This document shows, in pieces, positions 22,604 to 31,341 of a stretch of 34,397 nt of DNA (position 1 is its first letter; every line of letters begins with the position of its first letter). Source of the stretch: Streptomyces amritsarensis (lineage in GTDB: Bacteria; Actinomycetota; Actinomycetes; Streptomycetales; Streptomycetaceae); the NCBI RefSeq assembly GCF_001953875.1, contig NZ_MQUR01000002.1, forward strand, positions 1 through 34,397, given 5' to 3'. A program made the translations under genes and the position numbers. The notes below the pieces were generated by a model that worked only from the letters and a program-made list of their open reading frames with translations, was not told the DNA's origin and made no database searches.

Positions 22604-23722
22604 TCACAGCGTGCGGAACAGGTCCACGTACCGGGCCAGGAGGCCGTCCCAGGCGAACCGTTCGCGTGCGGCGCGCAGCCCCGCCTCGCCCAGCCGGTCC
22701 GCCAGCGCACCGTCCTGAAGGAGCCGCCGGCAGGCGCCCGCCAGGGCGCCGGGGTCGCCGGGCGGCACCAGCAGACCGGTCCGCCCGTCCTCGACGACGT
22801 ACGGGATGCCGCCGACCCGCGAACCCACCACCGGGGTGCCGCAGGCCATCGCCTCGACGAGCACCATGCCGAACGATTCGGCCTCGGTGAGGGACGGCAG
22901 GACCAGCACCGCCGCCTCGCGGACCGCCCGGACCAGGTCGGGCCCGGTCAGTTCACCGGAGGCGGTGACCCGGTCCGCGACGCCGAGGGACGCGGCCAGG
23001 GCGAGCTGGTCGGCGACCGCGTCGCCGCCGCCGACCAGGCGCAGCCGGGCACCGGGTACCTCGGCCAGGGAGCGGACGAGGACGTCGACCCCCTTCCACG
23101 CCGAGGACCGGTCGATGCGGCCGACGTAGAGGAGCGTCGGCGGGCGGGTGGAGGGCGGCGGGCCGGGCGTGAAACGGCCGGTGTCGACGCCGGGGCTGAT
23201 CTCCAGGGCCCCCGGCCGCCCGGCGGCCAGGGAGACGGGCGACACGGCGACGAGCGCCCGGGCCCGGCCGAACACCCGGGGCAGGACCCGGCGTTCGTAG
23301 AGGCCGATGAGGCGGTCCGCGGCGCCGGTGCCGGGGCCGCCCTTGAGCATCGAGCCGGCGTGGTAGGTGAACACGGCGGGCCGGCGGCCCGCGACGGCCA
23401 CGGCGATGTCGCCGAGTCCCGGCACGGGGCCGTGGGCGTGGACCACGTCGGCGCCCGTACGGCGCAACCAGTACCGCAGCTGGAACGGCCACAGCGGGCT
23501 CAAGGGGGTGTTGGAGAGCCGGAACCAGGAGCCGAGCCGGACGACCCGCACGCCGTCCTCCACGCTCGTACGGGTGCGCAGCCCGGGCCCGCTGGTCAGG
23601 ACGACGGCGTCGAGGCCGGGTGCGTCGTGCACGGCCCGGGCGACCCGGGCCGCGTACTGCTCGACGCCCCCGAGGTGCGGCGGGTAGTAGGGGGTGACGA
23701 CGGCCACCGTGCGGGGGTTCAC
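22604..23722 (-). CDS. GT4 glycosyltransferase, last gene of the glycan operon
   Basis: GT-B fold glycosyltransferase of 372 residues. The N-terminal domain begins VVTPYYPPHLGGVEQYAARV, as in WcaA/PimA-like enzymes. The C-terminal nucleotide-sugar domain contains LLYVGRIDRSSAWKG and the EX7E motif (ESFGMVLVE). Family members transfer a sugar from a nucleotide donor to a lipid-linked acceptor on the cytoplasmic face, with retention; the sugar cannot be read here. The GTG start at 23722 overlaps the stop of the pyruvyl transferase gene by 4 bases. It is the third GT4 of the operon; the N-terminal PYYPPHLGG/SHYYPPHLGG stretch is shared by all three. Confidence 0.88.
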   Translation of the reverse strand: MNPRTVAVVTPYYPPHLGGVEQYAARVARAVHDAPGLDAVVLTSGPGLRTRTSVEDGVRVVRLGSWFRLSNTPLSPLWPFQLRYWLRRTGADVVHAHGPVPGLGDIAVAVAGRRPAVFTYHAGSMLKGGPGTGAADRLIGLYERRVLPRVFGRARALVAVSPVSLAAGRPGALEISPGVDTGRFTPGPPPSTRPPTLLYVGRIDRSSAWKGVDVLVRSLAEVPGARLRLVGGGDAVADQLALAASLGVADRVTASGELTGPDLVRAVREAAVLVLPSLTEAESFGMVLVEAMACGTPVVGSRVGGIPYVVEDGRTGLLVPPGDPGALAGACRRLLQDGALADRLGEAGLRAARERFAWDGLLARYVDLFRTL

Positions 23723-24963
23723 AGCGCGGCCCGCAGCAGGCCGGGGAAGCCTTCCGCCTCGGTGATGTAGCCGGGCAGGCGGCGTCGCAGCTGCTCGCGG
23801 TAGTCGGAGTCGTCCTGGAGCAGCGGTGCGACCAGCTCCCACAGCCGGGGATGGGTGACGTCCTCGATGGCCAGCACGTGGGCCCCGAGGCCGAGGTCGG
23901 CCATGATGCCGCGGGTCTTGTGCTCGTACTCGATGGCCACGCAGGGCACGCCGCTGGTCAGGGAGAAGATCACCGAATGGAAGCGGGTGCCGATCAGCAG
24001 GGCGCACTCGCCGTAGACGCCCTTGAGATCGCGGTAGTCCACCCGGTCCTCGATCAGCAGCGGCGCCGCGGTGCAGTGGGCGGCGATCCGGCGCTCCACG
24101 ATGCGGTCGTCGTCGCTCAGGTAGTCGGTGCTGACCTGCGGGATCAGCACGACACGCGCTCCGGTGGCCTGGACGGCGTCGATCGTGGCGGCCAGGGCCC
24201 GTTCGTACGCGTCCTGGGCGGCCGGGGCCAGCCAGCGCCTTGCCGTGACCCCGACCAGCCGCTGCCGTGGTGCGACGCCGAGCCGGGCCCGCCAGTCGGA
24301 GGACGGCGGCGGGTCGAACGCGAAGCCCGAGTCGACGCCCCGGGTGACGGCCGTGTCGGGCAGGCCGCAGCCGCGCAGCTGGGCCACGCTGACGTCCTCG
24401 CGGGCCAGGACGAGCGGGGACCGGCCGAGGGCGCGGGCGACCAGGCGCCGCTGGAGGGACGAGGGGAACGGGCCGTAGGACTGCGGGGCGAAGACGACGG
24501 GCACGCCGGCGCGCTGGGCGAGCAGCACCGGCAACAGGACGAAGAAGACGTTCTGGTGGCCGTCGAGCCCGGGGCGGGCCAGGACGTACCCGCCTCCGGT
24601 GGACACCACCAGGTCGGCGCCGGCCAGGGCGTCCGCCTCGCGCCGGGCCTCGGCGGGCAGGACCCTGCGCAGGACGCCGGCGGCGGACCGGGGCAGCAGC
24701 AGAAGGCCGGCGCAGGCCGCTGCGACGTACAGCTTCCGCAGGATCCGGCGGGAGCGCGAAGCGGTGCCGTCGGCGACGTGGCGGCGGATCGAGCCGAGGT
24801 TCGGGGCGTCCTCGAACGCGGGGTGGACGGCGGGGTCCTCCATGCCGGCGACGCGGACCTCGGCGCCGGGGTACGCCTCGCGGACCTGTCGCAGGCAGAC
24901 GGAGAGCAGCGCGGCGTCGCCCGCGTTCTCCCGGACGTAGGCGTTGATCACCACGATCTTCAC
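23719..24963 (-). CDS. Polysaccharide pyruvyl transferase family protein
   Basis: Protein of 414 residues of the CsaB/WcaK pyruvyl transferase family. The domain begins MKIVVINAYVRENAGDAALL, then STGGGYVLA and VPVVFAPQSYGPF. Near the C-terminus come LLIGTRFHSVIFSLTSGVPC and VAIEYEHKTRGIMADLGLG, the family signature. These enzymes put a ketal-linked pyruvate on a sugar of a surface polymer, which gives negative charge and can anchor S-layer proteins in other bacteria. The GTG at 24963 is fixed by the 4-base overlap with the flippase stop. So the polymer made by this operon is probably pyruvylated, which is an inference from the gene family alone. Confidence 0.88.
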   Translation of the reverse strand: MKIVVINAYVRENAGDAALLSVCLRQVREAYPGAEVRVAGMEDPAVHPAFEDAPNLGSIRRHVADGTASRSRRILRKLYVAAACAGLLLLPRSAAGVLRRVLPAEARREADALAGADLVVSTGGGYVLARPGLDGHQNVFFVLLPVLLAQRAGVPVVFAPQSYGPFPSSLQRRLVARALGRSPLVLAREDVSVAQLRGCGLPDTAVTRGVDSGFAFDPPPSSDWRARLGVAPRQRLVGVTARRWLAPAAQDAYERALAATIDAVQATGARVVLIPQVSTDYLSDDDRIVERRIAAHCTAAPLLIEDRVDYRDLKGVYGECALLIGTRFHSVIFSLTSGVPCVAIEYEHKTRGIMADLGLGAHVLAIEDVTHPRLWELVAPLLQDDSDYREQLRRRLPGYITEAEGFPGLLRAAL

Positions 24964-26357
24964 GGGCGGTACCTCTCGGCAGGTGTGGCGGCGGACGGCG
25001 CGGCGGCGGAAGGCGGATCCGGGGCCGTCGGCCCGGGCAGGCGCACGGCGCGCAGTTGGAGGGTGTCGACGGGGGACCAGCCCGGTCCGGGGTCGAGGTC
25101 CGGCTCCGGCGGGCGGGGGGCGGAGGGCCGGCCGCGCAGCAGGGCGACCGTGGCGAACAGGCCGGCGGCCAGGTTGCCGATGCCCCAGGCGCAGCCGACC
25201 CAGACCAGCCCGTGCGGCGCCCACCACACGGCCAGGCCGATGGTGGTGCACGCGAGGACGGTGTTGGCGGCGATGAGCTGCTTCATCCGCTGGGCCAGCT
25301 TCAGCCCGAAACACGCCCAGGTGTTGAGGGCGACGGCGAGGGCGGCGACGGCGAGCACCGTGAGCAGCCCGCTCGCGGCGGCGGTGTAGCCGCCGCCGAA
25401 CAGCAGCAGGAGCAGCCCGCTGCCGGCCGCGACGACGGCGACGGCGGGGACCTGCACCGCGGCGATGATCTTCGCGGAGCGGCGCAGGAGTTCACCGAAC
25501 CGGGACGGGTCGGAGGAGACCTCGGCGAAGACGGCCTCGCCGACGGCGGTGGAGACGGAGTTCAGGAGGGCGGCGATCTGGAAGGCGACGAAGTAGTAGC
25601 CGGCTTCGGCGGCTCCCAGCTTCTGGAGCACGATCAGCGGAGTGACCAGGACGGGCGCCAGGTTGATCAGGCTGGAGACGTAGCTGGCGACGGAGAAGCG
25701 CAGTTGTTCGCGCAGCCGGGTGCCGCGGGTGCGGAAGTCGAAGCGGAAGCCGAGGCGGCGCCGGAGCAGAATCAGGGCCGCGGCGCCGGCGACCGCGTAG
25801 CCGATGCCCGCCGAGCCGAGGATTCCGGCCGCGCCGAACCCGACCAGGGCGACGGGCGCGGCGAGTTTGGCGAGGCCTTGGAGGAGCCCGTCGGACAGCA
25901 CGTTGTACTGCGCCATGCGGGCGCTGATGAAGACGGACTTGGCCAGGAGGTTCAGCGAGGCACAGGCGCAGGACAGGACGAAGAGGGCGGCGAGGTGTGC
26001 GTGGTCGCGGACGAACAGCAGCTTGTGCCCGTACCAGGGCAGCCCCAGCAGGTAGAGCCCGGCGGCGGCGCAGGAGACCAGCAGCACCAAGGTGGTGGAC
26101 TGGGTGATCTGGCCGTTGCGGGCCCTGCCCTCGGCGGGGAAGCGGATCAGGGTGCTGTTGAGGCCGAGCATGCTCAGGTAGGAGAGCAGCGAGGTCGCGG
26201 AGATCAGCGAGGTGGCCAGCCCGACCTGCTCGGGCGGGTAGAAGCGGGCCACGACCACCCAGAAGAGGAAGCTCAGCCCGGCGGTCGTGAGCGTGGACGC
26301 CAGCAGGAAGAACGAGCTGCGGAACATCTGGTCCGCGGGCCGGGCGTGCCTACCCAC
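24960..26357 (-). CDS. Wzx-type polysaccharide flippase
   Basis: Polytopic membrane protein of 465 residues of the MOP/MATE-like oligosaccharide flippase family, with about 12-14 hydrophobic segments. The start of the domain is typical: FRSSFFLLASTLTTAGLSFL, VVARFYPPEQVGLATSLISA. The C-terminal 70 residues form a Pro/Ala-rich soluble tail not usual in short Wzx proteins. Such proteins move a lipid-linked sugar unit across the membrane. The start is the GTG at 26357, 8 bases inside the end of the GT4 gene, giving a -8 overlap. The usual partner roles of polymerase and co-polymerase may be filled by the DUF2206-like protein; no Wzz-like gene was seen. Confidence 0.85.
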   Translation of the reverse strand: MGRHARPADQMFRSSFFLLASTLTTAGLSFLFWVVVARFYPPEQVGLATSLISATSLLSYLSMLGLNSTLIRFPAEGRARNGQITQSTTLVLLVSCAAAGLYLLGLPWYGHKLLFVRDHAHLAALFVLSCACASLNLLAKSVFISARMAQYNVLSDGLLQGLAKLAAPVALVGFGAAGILGSAGIGYAVAGAAALILLRRRLGFRFDFRTRGTRLREQLRFSVASYVSSLINLAPVLVTPLIVLQKLGAAEAGYYFVAFQIAALLNSVSTAVGEAVFAEVSSDPSRFGELLRRSAKIIAAVQVPAVAVVAAGSGLLLLLFGGGYTAAASGLLTVLAVAALAVALNTWACFGLKLAQRMKQLIAANTVLACTTIGLAVWWAPHGLVWVGCAWGIGNLAAGLFATVALLRGRPSAPRPPEPDLDPGPGWSPVDTLQLRAVRLPGPTAPDPPSAAAPSAATPAERYRP

Positions 26358-27501
26358 GGCCGGCGTCCCCGTAGTGCCCGAGCAGCGCCGTCACGTGCCG
26401 GTCCCAGCCGAAGGAGGCCTCGGCGAACGCGCGGGCGGCGGCTCCCGTCGCCGCCCGGCCGGCGGGGTCCGCGACGAGCCCGTGGAGCGCGGCGCGCAGC
26501 GCGGGGACGCTCCGGGGCACGAGCAGGGCGACCTCGCGGTCCAGGCCGTACGGGGCGTATCCGGGGTCGTCGGTCGTGACGACCGGCAGGCCCGAGGCCA
26601 TGGCCTCCTGGACGGTCAGCGGGAAGCCCTCGGCGGTGGAGGGCAGGGCGAACACGTCGCACGCGCGGTAGGCGTCGGCGAGGTCCTCGGCCGACAGGGA
26701 GCCGAGGTGGTGGACGCCGGAGCGTCCGGCGAGGGCCGCGGCGTCCCCGTCACCGGCGAAGACGAGGTCGTATGCGGCGTCGCCGGCGTGGGCGTCGAGG
26801 AGGAGGTCGTACCCCTTCTTGGGGACGAGCCGGCCCGCGAACAGCACGAGGGTGCGTCCGGCGGGCAGGCCGAGCCGCGCCCGGGCCGCGGCGCGCTCCG
26901 CGGCGTCGGCGGCCGGCCGGAACAGGCCGGTGTCCACACCGTTGGCGAGGTGGTGGCGGGCTTCGGCGCGGGCGCCGAGCCTGCGGACGAACGCGGCGAC
27001 GTCGGCGTTGACGGTGAGCACCCGGCGGGCGCGGCGGAGCTGGGGCCGGCCCGCGACGGCGTAGACGGCCCGCTGGACGGCGCGTACGAGGGCCGAGGGG
27101 TGCGCCACCATGCCGACGTGCTGGGTCACCACGGTGGGGGTGCGGGTGACGGCCGCGGCGAGTCCGGCCGCCCAGGAGGAGGCGTAGAGGCAGTCGTGGA
27201 CGTGGACGACGTCGGCGTGCCGGGCCCAGCGCAGGGCTGCGGGCAGCAGGGCCGGGGAGAACAGCGGGAAGGGGACGCCCGACCGGCGCTCCACCACGTT
27301 GGACGCGGCGACGCGGACGACGCGGACGCCGTCCTCGTGGTGGATGCCGGCGTGGTCGCCGCTGGTGAGGACGGTGACGTCGGCGCCGTGCCGGGCGAGG
27401 TGGAGCGCTTCGTTGCGGACGACGTTCTCGATGCCGCCCAGGTGCGGCGGGTAGTAGTGGCTGACGAGCAGGACCCGGGGCCGGCGCCGGACGTGGTTCA
27501 T
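26350..27501 (-). CDS. GT4 glycosyltransferase, middle gene
   Basis: GT-B fold enzyme of 383 residues. The N-terminal domain begins RVLLVSHYYPPHLGGIENV. LANGVDTGLFRP and VLFAGRLVPKKGYDLLLDA mark the interdomain and donor regions; the EX7E motif is EGFPLTVQE. It should transfer a sugar with retention from a nucleotide donor. The ATG at 27501 overlaps the DUF2206-like stop by 4 bases (ATGA), which fixes the frame. The differences between its acceptor domain and those of the other two GT4 enzymes suggest that the three add different residues of one repeating unit, but that is inference. Confidence 0.88.
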   Translation of the reverse strand: MNHVRRRPRVLLVSHYYPPHLGGIENVVRNEALHLARHGADVTVLTSGDHAGIHHEDGVRVVRVAASNVVERRSGVPFPLFSPALLPAALRWARHADVVHVHDCLYASSWAAGLAAAVTRTPTVVTQHVGMVAHPSALVRAVQRAVYAVAGRPQLRRARRVLTVNADVAAFVRRLGARAEARHHLANGVDTGLFRPAADAAERAAARARLGLPAGRTLVLFAGRLVPKKGYDLLLDAHAGDAAYDLVFAGDGDAAALAGRSGVHHLGSLSAEDLADAYRACDVFALPSTAEGFPLTVQEAMASGLPVVTTDDPGYAPYGLDREVALLVPRSVPALRAALHGLVADPAGRAATGAAARAFAEASFGWDRHVTALLGHYGDAGRG

Positions 27502-29789
27502 CGGTAGACCACCGCCCCTTCGTTGCTGTAGATCAGGTTGCGTGTGGTGTCGAGGAGGTCGCGCGGATACCGGTACGTCACGAGGTCGCCCCGGAAGAAC
27601 ACGGTGACCTCGTCCTTGCGGGTCGGCGTGGACCCGAGCAGCACGTAGGACTGGGACCGCAGCAGCGCGGGGTGGACGCTGTCCTGTGTGCGGACGGTGA
27701 GGAGGGTCTGCAGACGGCTGAAGGAGTACCGGTCGGTCTGTACGACGAGGTCGTCGCCCGCAGCCCGCTGGTTGAGCCACATGGCGGCCCGGCGGTCCTC
27801 GGCGTGCGGGTAGTAGATGTCGTAGGCGGGGCCGGAGTTGCTGAGGGCGAGCTGCGCGGGGTAGCCGCCGAGTACCTTGGGGACGGCCCCGGTCAGGTCG
27901 AGCAGCAGCCCGGCGACGAGGACGCACAGCACGGGGACGGCGCGGCGGCCCGCCCGGCGCACCGCCCACAGGGCTCCGGCGGCGATGAACGGGGCGAAGA
28001 ACAACAGGCCCTGCTGGAAGGCACGGAGCACGCTGTAGTCGACCGACAGCTGCGGCACCAGGGTGAACAGGCCCATCATCGCGAGGGCGCCCACGGTCAG
28101 GGTGATCTGGTCGCGGACGGGCGTGAACGGGCTGCCGCGGCCGCGCAGGGCGATCACGAACCCGACCAGGACCAGGGCCTGGAGCAGCAGGGCGGCGGCC
28201 TGCCGGAGCACCCCGTTGAGGGCGGGCACGCTCAGGCCGACGGTGTCCAGCGCCCGGCCGGCGGGGGTGAGCGGCAGGTTCTCCTTCTCGGCCACGGGCG
28301 TGGGGTACTTCGCGAGGGCCTCCAGCGGCAGGTACTTGCCGTCGGCCCGGTCGGCCGCGGTGTAGCCGATGGTGTCCTCGCGGTATTCGGCGAGCCGCTC
28401 CTCGGGGGTGACCCCGGCGCCGCCGAAGAGGCTGTAGCGGGTGTCGGAGGAGCCTGCGCGGGCGTCGCCGGACCCGAACAGGTCGCTCGCGACGACGCGC
28501 AGGGTGCTTTCGAGCTGGCCGCCGGTGTGGGTGAGGGGGCCGGCCCAGAGCAGGGCGAGAACGGCCGGTACGGCCACGGTCCACCAGGTCAGGAACGTCC
28601 GCGTCCGGCCCTTGCCGACGGCGCGGTGCGTACGGGCGCGGCCCGGCCGGGAGGCCAGCCGCCAGACCTTGTCCACGGTGAACGCGGTCGCCAGGGTGCC
28701 GACGATCACGTAGATCGTCGAGTAGTGGGACAGGACCACTCCGGCGAGGAGCACGGTGAACACCGCGCGCCGCAGGGGCAGCGGGCGCCGGGAATCCGTC
28801 AGGACGAGCATCGCGCAGGCCAGGAGCAGGAAGGCGATGGCCTGCCGGCCCAGGAACGGCATGTCGGTGAAGAAGGTCGGGAACGCCATGAAGAACACGG
28901 CGGACAGCAGCGCCACGAGCGGGGACGCCACATTGCGCACCGCGCGGTGGACCAGCACCGGGGTCAGCGCGAAGAGCAGCGGCAGGACGGCCTTGAAGAC
29001 GTAGATGTCCTCGATGCCCGTGAGCCGGAAGATGCTCACCGGGAGCAGGGTGATGCTCAGGCACGCGTTGTACGGGTCGGTGTAGGCGGAGATGTCCCAG
29101 AAGCCGCCGCCGAGGGTGAGCCGGAAGTAGAGGTACTCGCGCTGGATGTCGTGCCCGGTGATGTACCAGCCGCGCAGGGAGGTGAGCAGCAGCAGGGTGG
29201 CGGAGGCGGCGTAGATGCCGGCCTCCACGACGGTCGGGGAGCAGCGTGCGTGGCGAAGCAGCAGGAGCACGATCAGCGCCGTGACGACGACAAGGGCGGC
29301 CGTGCTGACGGCGCCGCCCAGGCCGTTGTTGAGCCTGATCGGGCCGGCCACGGACAGCAGCAGCGCGGCTCCGGCCGCCCAGGCCACCGGGCGGGCGCCG
29401 GTCAGGGGTGTGCCGCGCAGGAGGGGCCGTGGCGACTGGGGGGCGAGGACTCCGAGGACGAGCAGCACGAGGGTGGTCGCCGAGGCCAGCACCAGCCGGG
29501 TCAGGGGCCGTTCCACGCCGAGCGGCGGAAGCACGGTGTTGACGGCCAGCGCCACGAGGATGTCGAGGAGCACGGCGAGGCCGGCCGCCAGCAGGAGGGA
29601 GCCGCTGCGGGTGGAGACGACTTTGTCGGTGAGGCCGCGCAGCAGCAGGACGGGCGCGGCGAAGAGCAGCCACAGTCCGACGGGCGCGAGCAGGAGGGCG
29701 GGGACGCCGGGCAGCGTCTCGACGGCGCAGGCGGGGCCGAGGCTCAGCAGGACGCCGAGCCGTCCGCGCAGCCAGGTGGGCGCCTTCAT
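27498..29789 (-). CDS. DUF2206-like polytopic membrane protein
   Basis: Large membrane protein of 763 residues. It has about 14-18 hydrophobic segments in the first 650 residues, and a GHDIQREY loop at 212-219, near the start of a LTLGGGFWDISAYTDPYN region, the signature of DUF2206. The C-terminal ~130 residues form an extracytoplasmic domain ending SNEGAVVYR. DUF2206 was described mostly from archaeal membrane proteins and has no settled function; the GxDxxxEY loop is reminiscent of GT-C glycosyltransferases and polymerases. The operon has no other polymerase candidate, so it may polymerise repeat units or transfer a polyprenyl-linked sugar (inference). ATG at 29789 overlaps the GT4 stop (ATGA). 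The end overlaps the start of the next gene by 4 bases. Confidence 0.75.
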   Translation of the reverse strand: MKAPTWLRGRLGVLLSLGPACAVETLPGVPALLLAPVGLWLLFAAPVLLLRGLTDKVVSTRSGSLLLAAGLAVLLDILVALAVNTVLPPLGVERPLTRLVLASATTLVLLVLGVLAPQSPRPLLRGTPLTGARPVAWAAGAALLLSVAGPIRLNNGLGGAVSTAALVVVTALIVLLLLRHARCSPTVVEAGIYAASATLLLLTSLRGWYITGHDIQREYLYFRLTLGGGFWDISAYTDPYNACLSITLLPVSIFRLTGIEDIYVFKAVLPLLFALTPVLVHRAVRNVASPLVALLSAVFFMAFPTFFTDMPFLGRQAIAFLLLACAMLVLTDSRRPLPLRRAVFTVLLAGVVLSHYSTIYVIVGTLATAFTVDKVWRLASRPGRARTHRAVGKGRTRTFLTWWTVAVPAVLALLWAGPLTHTGGQLESTLRVVASDLFGSGDARAGSSDTRYSLFGGAGVTPEERLAEYREDTIGYTAADRADGKYLPLEALAKYPTPVAEKENLPLTPAGRALDTVGLSVPALNGVLRQAAALLLQALVLVGFVIALRGRGSPFTPVRDQITLTVGALAMMGLFTLVPQLSVDYSVLRAFQQGLLFFAPFIAAGALWAVRRAGRRAVPVLCVLVAGLLLDLTGAVPKVLGGYPAQLALSNSGPAYDIYYPHAEDRRAAMWLNQRAAGDDLVVQTDRYSFSRLQTLLTVRTQDSVHPALLRSQSYVLLGSTPTRKDEVTVFFRGDLVTYRYPRDLLDTTRNLIYSNEGAVVYR

Positions 29790-30916
29790 ATCCCTGCCTT
29801 CCGGTACACGAGCTCCACCTGTCGGGTGACTTCCTCCCAGGTGTGGCGGCGGGCCCGCTCGGCGCTGCGGCCGGCCAGCCGGCCGCGCAGGGCGGGGTCG
29901 GACGCCAGGCGGTCCACGGCGGCGGCCAGCGACGCCGGGTCCGGTGCGGCCAGGAGGCCGACGCCGTGCAGCAGTTCCGTGTTGCCGGGGACATCGGTGG
30001 CCAGGACGGGCAGGGCCGCGGCCATGGCCTCCAGCGCGGCGAGGGGCATGCCCTCGCGGTCGGAGGGCAGGACGAAGACGTCGGCGTCCGCGTAGGCGGC
30101 GAGGAGGTCCTCGTCGTACAGGGGCCCGGTGAACTCCACGCGCTCGCCGAGGCCGAGTGCGGCGGCGCGGGCCCGCAGGTCGGCGTCGAGCTCGCCGCCG
30201 CCGACGATGCGGAGCCTGAGCGGGGAGGCGGCCAGGCTGATCGCGTCGAGCAGGCGCGCGATGTTCTTCTGGGCGCTGAGCCGGCCGACGTAGAGCAGCC
30301 GCAGGGGCCGGGGGGTGGCGGTCTCGGTGGCCGCGACGACCGGAGCGGCGGCAGGGGCGGGCGCGGGACGGAAGAACTCCGGGCCGACTCCGTTGGGCAC
30401 CACGTGCACGCGCGCGGGCGGCACCCGGTAGGCCTCCTCGACGAAGCGGGCCTGCTGTTCGGTCAGCACGATGACCGCCGCGGCGGCGCGGGCGACGCGT
30501 CCGAAGACGTGCTTCTTGTAGGCGGGCAGGAGTCCGCCGAGGCGCCCGCTGGCGTCCACGTCGAGGTGGAAGTGGAGTACGAACTCCTGCCGGCGCAGCC
30601 GGGCGGCGAGTGCCACGGTCTCCGGCAGCAGGGCGTGCGCGCAGTGCGCGTGCAGCACGGCGCCGCGCGGCGCGGCCAGGAGCGAGCCGAGGAGTCCGGG
30701 CGCGATGGCGGTGTGGGCGAACTCGGCGGCACGGTGCCTGCGCACGGTGACGCCGTCCTCCCGGGCCCGCCGCGGTGCGCCGCCGGAGTCCAGGGTGGTG
30801 GTGACGACGCGGACGTCGTGGCGTTGGGCGAGGCAGCGCGACAGGTGCAGCACGACGCGCTCGAGGCCGCCGAGGTGCGGGGGGTAGTACGGGGTGATCT
30901 GGACAACGGTGCGCAT
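29786..30916 (-). CDS. GT4 glycosyltransferase, first GT4 of the operon
   Basis: GT-B enzyme of 376 residues. It begins RTVVQITPYYPPHLGGLERV, a sequence close to those of the other two GT4 genes. Next comes an acceptor domain with HAHCAHALLPETVALAARLR, then VVPNGVGPEFFRP, LRLLYVGRLSAQKNI, and the EX7E motif EGMPLAALE. The ATG at 30916 shares one base with the stop of the upstream gene (TGATG), and its stop overlaps the DUF2206-like start. The role is sugar transfer to a lipid-linked acceptor. The substrate cannot be read from the sequence. Confidence 0.88.
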   Translation of the reverse strand: MRTVVQITPYYPPHLGGLERVVLHLSRCLAQRHDVRVVTTTLDSGGAPRRAREDGVTVRRHRAAEFAHTAIAPGLLGSLLAAPRGAVLHAHCAHALLPETVALAARLRRQEFVLHFHLDVDASGRLGGLLPAYKKHVFGRVARAAAAVIVLTEQQARFVEEAYRVPPARVHVVPNGVGPEFFRPAPAPAAAPVVAATETATPRPLRLLYVGRLSAQKNIARLLDAISLAASPLRLRIVGGGELDADLRARAAALGLGERVEFTGPLYDEDLLAAYADADVFVLPSDREGMPLAALEAMAAALPVLATDVPGNTELLHGVGLLAAPDPASLAAAVDRLASDPALRGRLAGRSAERARRHTWEEVTRQVELVYRKAGI

Positions 30917-31341
30917 CACAGTTCCGGGGGCCGGCCGAAGCGGAAGTGGAGGGTCTGGGGGTGCCCGGTGAGCGAGACCCGGACCAGGGCGACGTCGGTC
31001 CCCTTGGCGCGGATCCGCGCCGTGACCGGGACCGCGGCGCCCTGGTGGGGTTCGACGGGGTAGGTCTCGGTCGCCAGCACCGTGCCGTTCGTAGCCTCCA
31101 CGGTGAGCGTCGCGACCAGCGACCGGGCTCCGGAACCGTGGTCGTTCACCGCGAAGGGAACGAGGACGCTCGCTCCGTCGAAGCGCGGGTTCTCGGTGAA
31201 GTACAGCTCGATGTAGGCGGCTTGCCGGCGGGTGAACGAGTCCAGCAGGACCGTCCGCACGGGCGGCAGCGACCACGCTCCCGCGCACAGGACGGCCACC
31301 ACCGCGGACACCAGCGCCGCTCGGATCAGACGCTTCCTCAT
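30916..31341 (-). CDS. Small membrane-anchored protein in the glycan operon
   Basis: Unrecognised protein of 141 residues. The N-terminus has one hydrophobic segment (about 8-27, AALVSAVVAVLCAGAWSL) after basic residues; the remaining ~110 residues look like an extracellular beta-sandwich, with alternating Val/Thr/Ala stretches such as SLVATLTVEATNGTVLATET. It has no cysteine in the mature part and no catalytic motif. It may be a DUF1616-like membrane-anchored accessory domain; I am not sure of the family. The ATG at 31341 overlaps the GT2 stop by 4 bases, and its stop shares a base with the GT4 start. It therefore belongs to the operon, but its part is unknown. Confidence 0.7.
   Translation of the reverse strand: MRKRLIRAALVSAVVAVLCAGAWSLPPVRTVLLDSFTRRQAAYIELYFTENPRFDGASVLVPFAVNDHGSGARSLVATLTVEATNGTVLATETYPVEPHQGAAVPVTARIRAKGTDVALVRVSLTGHPQTLHFRFGRPPEL

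Noticed and set aside
25056..26579. Open frame on the plus strand opposite the flippase
   Set aside because: Repetitive acidic and Gly/Gln-rich product, no ribosome site and a recognisable gene on the other strand.
27672..30095. Long open frame on the plus strand opposite the DUF2206-like and GT4 genes
   Set aside because: It is antisense to two recognisable genes and its product is low-complexity Gly/Glu/Gln-rich, typical of a shadow frame.
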